From contig CAYTRS010000010.1 in assembly GCA_964440305.1 (NCBI GenBank), positions 1-19,544 of the forward strand: DNA of 19,544 nt, written 5' to 3'. Positions within the stretch are counted from its first letter, which is position 1; every line of letters begins with the position of its first letter. A model generated the notes under the pieces. The model was given only the letters and a program-made list of their open reading frames with translations, was not told where the DNA came from and made no database searches. Source of the stretch: CAYTRS01 sp964440305. GTDB lineage: Bacteria > Patescibacteriota > Minisyncoccia > Moranbacterales > JAKLHP01. Positions 7,211-12,245 of this stretch are shown piece by piece. The translations under genes were made by a program, and so were the position numbers.

Positions 7211-7246
7211 TCCACAAAAAACAAGGCTATAAGGGCCTTGTTTTTT
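7211..7246 (-). terminator. Terminator after the SWIB gene (bidirectional)
   Basis: AAAAAACAAGGC (7216-7227) and GCCTTGTTTTTT (7235-7246) form a perfect 12-bp stem with a 7-nt loop, with T-runs on both strands. It lies about 20 nt after the SWIB stop codon. Confidence 0.85.
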
Positions 7247-7266
7247 AAGTCGCATAATTTGAAAAT

Positions 7267-7518
7267 CTAGGAAAGATGCTTTGAAACGAGTTTTGTCATC
7301 TCAAACATGTTCACGGTTGCCTTGCCTCCGAAAACCACCTTCAGCTTTTCATCAGCGTTGATATTGCGCTTATTGGCTGAGTCTTGCAAATTATTTTTCT
7401 TAATATAGACCCAAAGCTTCTTTACAACTTCCGACCTGGGCATCGGACCTTTTCCCACAACTTCCTCCAAATCGGAGCTGAGGGCCATCGGCTTCATAAA
7501 AGCAGAACCTTTTGCCAT
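7267..7518 (-). CDS. SWIB/MDM2 domain protein
   Basis: An 83-residue protein consisting almost entirely of one SWIB domain. The stretch LEEVVGKGPMPRSEVVKKLW, then YIKKNNLQDSANKRNINADE, KLKVVFGGKATVNMFEMTKL and VSKHL follows the family consensus from end to end. SWIB domains are best known from eukaryotic SWI/SNF complexes and MDM2, but stand-alone bacterial versions occur, for example in Chlamydiae, where a link to chromatin or DNA topology has been proposed. The role here is unknown. It has its own promoter and a strong terminator, so it is monocistronic. The ATG at 7518 has no Shine-Dalgarno site. Confidence 0.9.
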   Translation of the reverse strand: MAKGSAFMKPMALSSDLEEVVGKGPMPRSEVVKKLWVYIKKNNLQDSANKRNINADEKLKVVFGGKATVNMFEMTKLVSKHLS

Positions 7519-7565
7519 ATTTTTTTCTTAAGTTAATTAATAACACTCTTAACCCCTATATGTCT

Positions 7566-7594
7566 ATTATACACCCAAAAGCAATTAAAATCAA
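7566..7594 (-). promoter_or_regulatory. Promoter of the SWIB gene
   Basis: On the minus strand TTGATT (7594-7589), 17 nt, TATAAT (7571-7566) with a TG just upstream of the -10 (GTG-TATAAT). The predicted leader is about 40 nt. The rest of 7519-7654 shows no gene. Confidence 0.75.
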
Positions 7595-7654
7595 ATGCTC
7601 CCAAAGAAGCGGCTTATTCCGACACGGCATCGTGAAGGATGCTGGATATTCTTT

Positions 7655-8686
7655 TTACAAATTCTCCGTGAAAAATTGGATTGTCCTTTGCCAAGCAAGA
7701 GCTGAGTTTTGGCCAATATTGTGATCATCTCCCGAATATTCTATGTATTCAACTTTTTTATTATTTTTCTGAAGTTCATCGCGCAAGCGCCGGGAAAGTT
7801 CAATCGGAACGCTCTTGTCGCCAGTGGCATGCTGAAGCTGGATAGGAGCAAAAATATCTCCCAAATAGAAATAGGGATCTATTTTGTTCCAAAATTCAGG
7901 ATTCCGACTGGGCAGGCCATGTTCCTCAACAAGAGGATTTGAGCCGCGCATAAAAGAAATTTTATCGTTATAGGTTTCCAATTCATCCTCATAACTTCCC
8001 ACTACTCCCGCCCAGAAAGAATAAGCCTTAATGTCTTTTGATATCACCGCTACTCGAAGGCCTGTTTCCCCGCCGTTTGAATGTCCCCAATATCCCACTC
8101 TCTCCGGATCGACTTCTTTGTATTTTTTTAAATATGCTATTGCGTTTAAAGTGTCAATCGTATATTTTTCAGAAAAATGCGCTCCTGTCGCATCCCCTTC
8201 CGATTGGCCATGCCCGCGAAGATCAGGCTTGAACGTAACAAATCCGGCTCTAGCTAAAGTTGCTTGATATTCAGGATAACTTCCGGTGGTTGAATATTGA
8301 TTAGGCTGGATATACCCATGCACGAAAACAACTGCCGGAAAACCTCCTTCCGGTTTTTGCGACAAAGGAACAGTCAAAAGACCAAAAATCTTCAATCCTT
8401 CGGATTTATATGAAACGACAAATTGCTTGTAGTTGACTCCGTTAGAAATAGTTTTTTCAATCACAAAATCACCGCCCGGGTATTCCTGCTTTCGCAACGA
8501 TTCAATTGCCATGGGAAAATATCCTTCCTCCTTCTTTTCTTCCTGAATAGTTTGCGTATTTTCTTCAATCTTTGGATTTCCACTTGGATTATCTATTTTC
8601 GCCCCATTAAAAACAAACAGGGCTATCAGTCCGATTACAATTATTAAAACAACCAGCCCAACTTTTTTCATTTTTTTATTTTCCAT
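7655..8686 (-). CDS. Membrane-anchored alpha/beta hydrolase (S9-like)
   Basis: A 343-residue serine hydrolase. A short basic start and one hydrophobic helix (VGLVVLIIVIGLIALFVF, 9-26) anchor it, with a Lys/Glu-rich linker to about residue 55. The alpha/beta-hydrolase domain shows the oxyanion HG at 123-124 (VVFVHGYIQ), DLRGHGQSEG (155-164), the nucleophile elbow GHSNGG with Ser203, the acid Asp290 (TGDKSVP) and His322 (GDDHNIG). The triad is complete. This resembles dipeptidyl-peptidase/acylaminoacyl-peptidase-like or esterase proteins; the substrate is unknown. It probably works outside the membrane. The start could be M1 or M6; neither has a Shine-Dalgarno site. Confidence 0.83.
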   Translation of the reverse strand: MENKKMKKVGLVVLIIVIGLIALFVFNGAKIDNPSGNPKIEENTQTIQEEKKEEGYFPMAIESLRKQEYPGGDFVIEKTISNGVNYKQFVVSYKSEGLKIFGLLTVPLSQKPEGGFPAVVFVHGYIQPNQYSTTGSYPEYQATLARAGFVTFKPDLRGHGQSEGDATGAHFSEKYTIDTLNAIAYLKKYKEVDPERVGYWGHSNGGETGLRVAVISKDIKAYSFWAGVVGSYEDELETYNDKISFMRGSNPLVEEHGLPSRNPEFWNKIDPYFYLGDIFAPIQLQHATGDKSVPIELSRRLRDELQKNNKKVEYIEYSGDDHNIGQNSALAWQRTIQFFTENL

Positions 8687-8705
8687 AATTCAATTTTACC
8701 ACAAA

Positions 8706-8735
8706 ACAAAAATCAACCTAATGCAATTGGTTGAT
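8706..8735 (-). terminator. Terminator after the collagen-like gene
   Basis: In the minus transcript ATCAACC (8735-8729) pairs with GGTTGAT (8718-8712) across a 10-nt loop, followed by TTTTGTTTTG. It also lies just upstream of the hydrolase start at 8686. Confidence 0.65.
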
Positions 8736-8793
8736 CTTGTTTATCTGCACGGCATTGCAAAGGACGATAGAACTGTGTTTCGGGAGAAATATC

Positions 8794-9375
8794 TTATTTA
8801 ATCTTCCAAATTCTAATCCTAGCAGCATCGAAATTGTTTGTTACATCACCATTAGTAACTATCTGTATATTATTAGGTTCAACGTCTTCCCACCAAATCA
8901 TATCCGCTGCAGTTTGGTGAGATTTCTGAGATCCATTAGGTCTACGATAGCTTGCATAAATAAAATAGTTATTTATATCTCCTCCTACGTTATGAGACAC
9001 ATCTATGACTGACATCCTTGGAGGAATAGCTATCCAACCGCTATCAAAAGCTGGAGCGGACATAAAACCCGGCTCTAGTTCACCAGCAGGTCCAGCTTCT
9101 CCTTGTAATCCTTGCTCGCCTTTTTCTCCTTGCAGACCTTGAATCCCTTGATCTCCTTGTATTCCCTGAATACCTTGTTCACCCTGATCTCCTTTGTCTC
9201 CTTTTTCTCCTTGTGGTCCGGGTGTTAGTTGAATATCAGCAATCTGCTGTTTTATTTCATTTATTGTATTCCAAATGGCCTGAAATGGATCGCCCTTGGG
9301 AGCGTCTTGGGCAAAAGCTATTCCAGTAATTGCAAAAACACTGATTAAAGCAATCGCAAGTATTGTTTTTTTCAT
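8794..9375 (-). CDS. Secreted collagen-like protein
   Basis: A 193-residue protein. A clear signal peptide (MKKTILAIALISVFAITGIA, cleavage probably after AFA at 20-22) is followed by a short helical segment (FQAIWNTINEIKQQIADIQL) that could nucleate a trimer. Residues 53-100 are 16 uninterrupted Gly-X-Y triplets, rich in GEK, GDQ, GIQ and GPA. The C-terminal domain (about 108-193, FDSGWIAI, then Trp- and Asn-rich) resembles small receptor-binding or lectin-like tail domains, but I cannot name it. Bacterial collagens form trimeric surface fibres, so this is probably a surface or released fibre. It is monocistronic, with a predicted promoter and a hairpin-bearing leader. No Shine-Dalgarno site lies near the ATG. 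Confidence 0.88.
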   Translation of the reverse strand: MKKTILAIALISVFAITGIAFAQDAPKGDPFQAIWNTINEIKQQIADIQLTPGPQGEKGDKGDQGEQGIQGIQGDQGIQGLQGEKGEQGLQGEAGPAGELEPGFMSAPAFDSGWIAIPPRMSVIDVSHNVGGDINNYFIYASYRRPNGSQKSHQTAADMIWWEDVEPNNIQIVTNGDVTNNFDAARIRIWKIK

Positions 9376-9404
9376 ATTAATTTAAATTAAAAAATAATTA
9401 ACCA

Positions 9405-9432
9405 ACAAAAAAACAGCCTTAAAATAGCTGTT
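9405..9432 (-). terminator. Hairpin plus T-run in the collagen-gene leader (possible attenuator)
   Basis: In the minus transcript AACAGC (9432-9427) and GCTGTT (9417-9412) form a 6-bp stem followed by seven T. It lies between the predicted promoter and the ATG at 9375. An alternative pairing of AGCCT (9444-9440) with AGGCT (9420-9416) would prevent it. An AGGAGG at 9440-9435 has no start codon near it. Confidence 0.55.
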
Positions 9433-9451
9433 ATCCTCCTAGGCTTTTTGT

Positions 9452-9481
9452 TATATACCTAGACATTGAATTTTGTATCAA
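9452..9481 (-). promoter_or_regulatory. Probable promoter of the collagen-like gene
   Basis: On the minus strand TTGATA (9481-9476), 18 nt, TATATA (9457-9452). Transcription would start near 9445 and give a leader of about 70 nt that contains the hairpin and T-run. Confidence 0.5.
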
Positions 9482-9524
9482 CATAAATCTATTTTAAGAA
9501 TAGCACTTATTACTTAAAAAGCAA

Positions 9525-9549
9525 GAAAAAACAGCTCGCCGGATTGGCG
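9525..9549 (-). terminator. Weak terminator downstream of the AbrB-like gene
   Basis: In the minus transcript CGCC-AATCC-GGCG is a 4-bp stem followed by AGCTG and TTTTTTC. A second hairpin, AGCAGAGAC (9573-9581) / GTCCCTGCT (9585-9593), lies closer to the gene without a T-run. Apart from these and the collagen-gene promoter, 9433-9629 shows nothing. Confidence 0.35.
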
Positions 9550-9629
9550 GTCTATTTTGATTTTATAGTAACAGCAGAGACTTAGTCCCTGCTGGATATT
9601 TTTAGGACAAAGAAGTGGGTCAGATGTCT

Positions 9630-9806
9630 TTATCTCCTCCAATCCCTCACTTCAAATCCTCCCTTAATCCTTTTGACTATAATTTTTTGTTTTTCCCTCC
9701 AGCCCAATGACCGTATATCTTCAATCGGCAGAGTGAGACCGATGGATTTTTTGCCGATACGCGTCAATTTGCGAACATTCTTGTCCGTGGATTTTTTATC
9801 CGCCAT
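9630..9806 (-). CDS. AbrB/MazE-like DNA-binding protein (58 residues)
   Basis: A short frame from the ATG at 9806 to TAA at 9630. After a charged start (MADKKSTDKNVR) it reads KLTRIGKKSIGLTLPIEDIR followed by SLGWREKQKIIVKRIKGGFE and VRDWRR. This is the swapped-hairpin beta pattern of SpoVT/AbrB/MazE proteins (K-x-x-x-x-G-x-S-x-x-x-x-x-P, then LGW..G/K-x-x-v-x-v). Such proteins are homodimeric transcription regulators or antitoxins. No toxin gene is adjacent, so a regulator is more likely. There is no Shine-Dalgarno site. A perfect 36-bp palindrome ends 21 nt upstream of the start and is a natural candidate for its own binding site. Confidence is high that the frame is coding and moderate for its role. 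Confidence 0.83.
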   Translation of the reverse strand: MADKKSTDKNVRKLTRIGKKSIGLTLPIEDIRSLGWREKQKIIVKRIKGGFEVRDWRR

Positions 9807-9826
9807 TTTTTTCTTATTAATTTATA

Positions 9827-9862
9827 AGGTAAGTAATTGATTACGTAATCAATTACTTACCT
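9827..9862. promoter_or_regulatory. Perfect 36-bp palindrome (candidate operator)
   Basis: AGGTAAGTAATTGATTAC is followed immediately by its exact reverse complement, with no loop. It lies between the msrB stop (9898) and the AbrB-like start (9806). No T-run follows on the minus strand, so it is not a normal terminator. The dyad fits a binding site for a dimeric regulator such as the neighbouring AbrB-like protein (inference). Confidence 0.7.
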
Positions 9863-9897
9863 CTTAATTTTACTTCCAAACCGGTTTTTTGGCAAAA

Positions 9898-10311
9898 TTA
9901 AGCCTTTCTGCGTGCCGGATTTTTCTCAAAGATTAAAGCGGCGGAATTCATGCAAAAACGCAATCCCGTCGGCGCCGGACCGTCATCAAAAATATGGCCC
10001 AGGTGAGAATCGCAACGGGCGCAACGCGCTTCTTTCCGAACCGCGTTATGGGAGCGGTCAATGTGAAATATGATATTTTCTTCCCGATACGGCTTCCAAA
10101 AACTCGGCCAACCGGTGCCGGAATCAAATTTATTTTCCGAGCTAAAAAGGATAAGCCGGCAATTGGAACACCTGTAAAGGCCGGACTCTTTGTTGTCCCA
10201 ATAGGCATTTTCAAAAGCCGGCTCTGTGCCGTTGCCTCGGGTTATTTCAAAGACTTCAGGAGACAATATTTCCCTCCATTCCTCCAGGCTTTTGATTATT
10301 TTTCTAATCAT
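9898..10311 (-). CDS. msrB: Peptide-methionine (R)-S-oxide reductase MsrB
   Basis: It reduces the R-epimer of oxidised methionine in proteins. The 137 residues form one MsrB domain. Two zinc CxxC pairs, Cys48/Cys51 (YRCSNCRLILF) and Cys97/Cys100 (ARCARCDSHLGH), surround FDSGTGWPSFW (62-72). The catalytic Cys120 is in LRFCMNSAALIF. Every signature residue is present. The start ATG at 10311 overlaps the end of msrA by 8 bp, so the two are translated as a coupled pair. No signal peptide is seen; it should act in the cytoplasm. A perfect palindrome lies downstream. Confidence 0.96.
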   Translation of the reverse strand: MIRKIIKSLEEWREILSPEVFEITRGNGTEPAFENAYWDNKESGLYRCSNCRLILFSSENKFDSGTGWPSFWKPYREENIIFHIDRSHNAVRKEARCARCDSHLGHIFDDGPAPTGLRFCMNSAALIFEKNPARRKA

Positions 10312-10729
10312 AATTTTTTAGTTTCTGAAGATATTTCTGGTGATATTCTTCAGCCGGATAAAACTTGCCAAAAGGCTCAATGGCCGTTGCAATTTTTCCG
10401 AATTCTTTTTCCTTCTCTTTCTTTTTTATCTCGGCGATTTTTTTCTGATCTTCATCTAGGTAGAAAATCGCCGAACGATAGCGCGTTTCCTCATTGCGGG
10501 ACGGATCATGCTGCGAGAAAAAATCATCCAAAATTTCTCCATAAGTTATTTTTTCAGGATTAAATTCAATTTCAACCATTTCGGAATTGTCTCCAAGATT
10601 ATTGTAAGTCGGATTTTCTTTTTTCCCTCCGCCATACCCCACACGGACATTCAAAACGCCCGGAAGTTTGGAAAAAAATTCATCCGGTCCCCAAAAACAT
10701 CCCATGGCCAAATAAGCTTTCTGTTTCAT
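10304..10729 (-). CDS. msrA: Peptide-methionine (S)-S-oxide reductase MsrA
   Basis: It reduces the S-epimer of methionine sulfoxide. The catalytic motif GCFWG is at 10-14 (Cys11), very near the N-terminus, followed by the family blocks GVLNVRVGYGGG, NPTYNNLGDNSEMVEIEF, HDPSRNEETRYRSAIFY and AEEYHQKYL. At 141 residues it is a short form lacking the N- and C-terminal extensions of the E. coli enzyme, and no distal resolving cysteines are visible. Recycling may therefore rely on an external thiol. It is the first gene of an operon with msrB, with which it overlaps by 8 bp. Together they cover both epimers. Confidence 0.95.
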   Translation of the reverse strand: MKQKAYLAMGCFWGPDEFFSKLPGVLNVRVGYGGGKKENPTYNNLGDNSEMVEIEFNPEKITYGEILDDFFSQHDPSRNEETRYRSAIFYLDEDQKKIAEIKKKEKEKEFGKIATAIEPFGKFYPAEEYHQKYLQKLKNYD

Positions 10730-10926
10730 AAAAGTTATTACAACATCCGGCTTATTTTATATCAGAACCTGTTTGGCAAAATAAAACACGCCGAAGCGCA
10801 TCTTATCATCTGCACGGGATGTAGGTATCCTTCGCTAAACATCCTGCGTTAAAACTTCGGAATGTTTTAGCTATGGAATACCAGAAGAAACTATAGGCAA
10901 AGCCATTCTGAAGTCTTGGCGAAAGA
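10730..10926. other. Structured non-coding spacer between msrA and tRNA-Trp
   Basis: No gene is visible. CTTCGGAATG (10855-10864) pairs with CATTCTGAAG (10904-10913), with one G-U if read on the plus strand, across a 39-nt loop that has its own CTAT/ATAG arms. GGATGT (10818-10823) pairs with ACATCC (10839-10844). It may contain the msrA promoter and the end of the tRNA-Trp transcript, but neither is clear. Confidence 0.4.
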
Positions 10927-11000
10927 TGGCACGGGTGGAGAGAATCGAACTCCCGCTAGAGGTTTTGGAGACCTCCGTACTGCCACTATACGACACCCGC
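10927..11000 (-). tRNA. tRNA-Trp (CCA anticodon)
   Basis: A complete 74-nt cloverleaf. Acceptor GCGGGTG/CACCCGT has a G-U first pair, the D-arm is GTAT/GTAC and the anticodon stem GAGGT/ACCTC has loop CTCCAAA with anticodon CCA. The T-arm GGGAG/CTCTC has loop TTCGATT. The discriminator is G, as expected for bacterial tRNA-Trp, and the 3' CCA is encoded. The last point is unusual here, because the other three intact tRNAs lack CCA. It lies 3 nt beyond the GIY-YIG stop codon, and a disrupted look-alike lies on the other side of that gene. Confidence 0.95.
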
Positions 11001-11003
11001 AAA

Positions 11004-11252
11004 TTATTCAATTTTCAATATTTTTAAAAGTCCTTTATATGAAGATCCGAAATATTTCAATTTTCTTTCCCTATCTTTTGCCAAATCAATATTATTGTAG
11101 GCTTCATAATAAAATAAGTCTAACGGTCTTCTATGCTTAGTTGAAGCAACAAGCCCTTCATTATGTTCGGCAAATCTTCTTTTCAAATTATCCGTGTATC
11201 CTATGTATAATTTAAAATCCTTTTTGCTTTTTAGAATATATACGTAAAACAT
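11004..11252 (-). CDS. GIY-YIG nuclease-domain protein
   Basis: An 82-residue single-domain GIY-YIG protein of the UvrC-like/UPF0213 kind. FYVYILKSKKDFKLYIGYTD holds the paired Y-I and Y-I-G strands, followed by NLKRRFAEHN with the conserved arginine and LVASTKHRRP. The metal-binding glutamate is probably in EAYNNIDLAKDRERKLK. Relatives include homing and repair endonucleases, but stand-alone copies have no established function. Its position is telling: it lies exactly between a tRNA-Trp-like remnant (11259-11336) and intact tRNA-Trp, with only a few bases on each side. This is compatible with insertion linked to duplication of the tRNA. There is no Shine-Dalgarno site. Confidence 0.85.
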   Translation of the reverse strand: MFYVYILKSKKDFKLYIGYTDNLKRRFAEHNEGLVASTKHRRPLDLFYYEAYNNIDLAKDRERKLKYFGSSYKGLLKILKIE

Positions 11253-11258
11253 TTAATT

Positions 11259-11336
11259 TGTAGTGGAGAGAATCGCCCCGCCTTTCGCGAAGGGCGGGGT
11301 TGGAGACTCTCGTGCTACCAATTACACTACACCCGC
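11259..11336 (-). pseudogene. tRNA-Trp-like pseudogene with GC hairpin in the T-loop
   Basis: The 5' half reads like a tRNA: GCGGGTG, a D-arm GTGT/GCAC with AATTGGTA, then AGAGT and loop CTCCAAC giving anticodon CCA, closely matching the intact tRNA-Trp. The 3' side of the anticodon stem, the variable loop and the 5' T-stem are missing. In their place is CCCCGCC...GGCGGGG (11276-11299), followed by CGATTCTCTCCAC, the normal 3' part of the T-arm. The acceptor 3' strand is altered to CACTACA. That strand could instead pair with TGTAGTG near the 5' end, so an alternative hairpin RNA is possible. A tRNA-Gly origin for the 5' half is also conceivable. Confidence 0.7.
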
Positions 11337-11470
11337 AAATTGGAATTTCCAAGTACCAATTTCCAATTTCCAAACAAATCCCAATGATTAAATTTCAAAC
11401 ATTTGAAATTTTTGTCATTTAAACTTTGGATTTTATTTGAAATTTATACTTTGAAATTAGGATTTCCGAA
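11337..11470. repeat. AT-rich repeat, copy B (related family)
   Basis: AATTTCCAATTTCCAAAC and AAATTTCAAA-CA-TTTGAAATTT (a 10-bp hairpin) form an AT-rich block resembling copies A, C and D in words but not in detailed order. Like them it starts immediately after the 3' end of a minus-strand gene, here rpmG. Confidence 0.5.
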
Positions 11471-11472
11471 CG

Positions 11473-11628
11473 TTATTTTATCTCTTTGTGAAGAGTGTGT
11501 TTTCTGCAAAATCTGCAGTATTTTTTAAGCGACAATTTTTCCTTCACTTTTTTCTTGTTTCTTTGTGAATAATAAGTGATGTTCTTACATTTTTCACACT
11601 TCAATTTTGCGATATTTTCCCTTGCCAT
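11473..11628 (-). CDS. rpmG: Ribosomal protein bL33
   Basis: A 51-residue protein, MARENIAKLKCEKCKNITYY then SQRNKKKVKEKLSLKKYCRF and CRKHTLHKEIK. Four cysteines in two CxxC pairs (11/14 and 38/41) make it the zinc-binding form of L33, a small protein of the large ribosomal subunit near the E site. Start ATG at 11628 and stop TAA at 11473; no Shine-Dalgarno site. It lies in a tRNA cluster, consistent with the common bacterial linkage of rpmG with tRNA-Trp. The secE and nusG genes that usually follow are not here. Confidence 0.93.
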   Translation of the reverse strand: MARENIAKLKCEKCKNITYYSQRNKKKVKEKLSLKKYCRFCRKHTLHKEIK

Positions 11629-11664
11629 ATATTTATGATTACCAGTTATAAATTATAAACCGTG

Positions 11665-11780
11665 AGCCGACGACCAGGATTTGTTCCCGATTTGTCCAAA
11701 TTTTAATTTGGCTACAAATCGCAATCCGCCTTGGGCGGAAACTGCCGACCTACTTTGCCATGGAGTTGCGTCATTTACCC
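11665..11780 (-). pseudogene. Truncated tRNA-Thr-like sequence interrupted in the T-loop
   Basis: Read on the minus strand it resembles tRNA-Thr(GGT) from the D-loop onward: GGTA, CGCAACTCCATGGC (intact gene: GCAACTCCATGGT), GTAGGTC, then CAGTT, a 56-bp insert, CAAATC and the acceptor strand CGTCGGC. The acceptor 5' strand and the first part of the D-arm are absent, the anticodon stem is broken and the T-stem only partly pairs. It starts directly after the 3' inverted repeat of the intact tRNA-Thr(GGT), so it looks like a decayed partial duplicate. Confidence 0.75.
11684..11739. mobile_element. 56-bp two-hairpin element, copy 1
   Basis: It lies in the T-loop of a truncated tRNA-Thr-like sequence, between positions 55 and 56. 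It has a long nested hairpin, GATTTGT CCAAATT-TT-AATTTGG CT ACAAATC (11689-11720), and a short GC hairpin TCCGCC-TTG-GGCGGA (11725-11739) that ends the element. It is identical over all 56 bp to copy 2 at 12168-12223. It is too small to code for anything, so any movement would need a function supplied elsewhere. Mobility is inferred from the two identical copies in different surroundings. Confidence 0.65.
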
Positions 11781-11876
11781 CGCGCCTTCTGAGCCGACGA
11801 CCAGATTTGAACTGGTGACCTACTCCTTACCATGGAGTTGCTCTACCAGCTGAGCTACGTCGGCAGAAGGCGCGGG
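11779..11876. repeat. Perfect 12-bp inverted repeat flanking tRNA-Thr(GGT)
   Basis: CCCGCGCCTTCT (11779-11790) and AGAAGGCGCGGG (11865-11876) are exact complements. They touch the 5' end of the tRNA and lie 2 nt (one beyond the discriminator) from its 3' end. A precursor transcript would carry the 7-bp acceptor stem prolonged by 12 bp. Confidence 0.8.
11792..11864 (-). tRNA. tRNA-Thr (GGT anticodon)
   Basis: A complete 73-nt cloverleaf. Acceptor GCCGACG/CGTCGGC, D-arm GCTC/GAGC, anticodon stem ACTCC/GGAGT with loop ATGGTAA (anticodon GGT, codon ACC/ACU), T-arm ACCAG/CTGGT with loop TTCAAAT, discriminator T. CCA is not encoded. It is enclosed by a perfect 12-bp inverted repeat and by tRNA-like fragments on both sides. 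Confidence 0.95.
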
Positions 11877-11899
11877 ACCAACTGAGATATTGCACTCCA
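11877..11899 (-). pseudogene. tRNA 5'-half remnant
   Basis: On the minus strand GGAGTGCAATATCTCAGTTG continues to GT, resembling the start of a tRNA up to the D-loop (consensus GTAGCTCAGTTGGT). It then runs straight into the inverted repeat before tRNA-Thr(GGT). In many bacteria a tRNA-Gly lies between tRNA-Tyr and tRNA-Thr(GGT), so this may be its relic, or the 5' part of a disrupted outer tRNA. Confidence 0.45.
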
Positions 11900-11914
11900 T
11901 AAAATTTTACACGG

Positions 11915-11997
11915 TGGGTAGGGACGGATTTGAACCGCCGTAGCCCGAAGGCGCCTGATTTACAGTCAGGTGCAATTGACCGCTCTGCCACCTACCC
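11915..11997 (-). tRNA. tRNA-Tyr (GTA anticodon)
   Basis: An 83-nt class II tRNA. Acceptor GGGTAGG/CCTACCC, anticodon stem CCTGA/TCAGG with loop CTGTAAA (anticodon GTA), a long variable arm CGCCTTCGGGCTAC, and T-arm GGCGG/CCGTC with loop TTCAAAT. The discriminator is A and CCA is not encoded. The gene is intact and has no flanking inverted repeat. Confidence 0.95.
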
Positions 11998-12006
11998 AAT
12001 TTCGGC

Positions 12007-12142
12007 AATTTTCAATTTTTAATTTCCAATTTTTTCAGCCCTAGGCTGATCCGCCTTTGGCGGAAAACAATTTTCCAATTTTCAAATGTTTTAAACATTA
12101 AAAAATTTAGATTTATTTACAAAATTATAAAATTAAAAATTT
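12007..12142. repeat. AT-rich modular repeat, copy C, with two GC hairpins
   Basis: It has the same left and right blocks as copy A. The centre carries TCAGCC-CTA-GGCTGA (12035-12049) joined directly to TCCGCC-TTT-GGCGGA (12050-12064). The hairpins occupy the point where copy D reads straight through. The right end lies a few bases from the 3' end of the interrupted tRNA-like sequence. Confidence 0.65.
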
Positions 12143-12149
12143 CCACGTG

Positions 12150-12245
12150 AGCCGAAGATCGGACTTGTTCCCGATTTGTCCAAATTTTAATTTGGCTACA
12201 AATCGCAATCCGCCTTGGGCGGAAACCGATAACCGGAAATTACCT
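12150..12245 (-). pseudogene. tRNA-like 3' half interrupted in the T-loop
   Basis: On the minus strand, T-stem ATCGG, TT, a 56-bp insert, CAAGT, T-stem CCGAT and acceptor strand CTTCGGC with T following. With the insert removed, the T-arm and 3' acceptor strand are a perfect tRNA 3' half (loop TTCAAGT). The sequence before it (GGTAATTTCCGGTT) is not a normal anticodon arm. The matching 5' acceptor strand may be GCCGAGG, 220 nt upstream, on the far side of the intact tRNA-Thr(TGT). Confidence 0.7.
12168..12223. mobile_element. 56-bp two-hairpin element, copy 2
   Basis: Identical to copy 1 at 11684-11739; with shared flanking bases (TTG before, AAC after) the match is 62 bp. It lies in the T-loop between positions 55 and 56 of a tRNA-like sequence different from that holding copy 1. 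The surrounding T-stem (ATCGG/CCGAT) is fully paired. Confidence 0.65.

Noticed and set aside
9630..9806. Toxin-antitoxin module around the AbrB-like gene
   Set aside because: Neither neighbouring gene (collagen-like, msrB) resembles a toxin.
9994..10563. 189-codon plus-strand frame opposite msrA/msrB
   Set aside because: Both genes on the other strand have full catalytic motifs; this frame is a by-product of their codon bias.
10927..11000. Suppressor or recoded-stop tRNA
   Set aside because: The anticodon is CCA, not TCA, and genes here end in TGA, so UGA is a normal stop.
11665..12245. The T-loop insertions as ordinary tRNA introns
   Set aside because: Removing the 56 bp does not restore a full tRNA: the acceptor 5' strand and anticodon arm are missing or far away. 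Intact tRNA-Thr genes are also present alongside.
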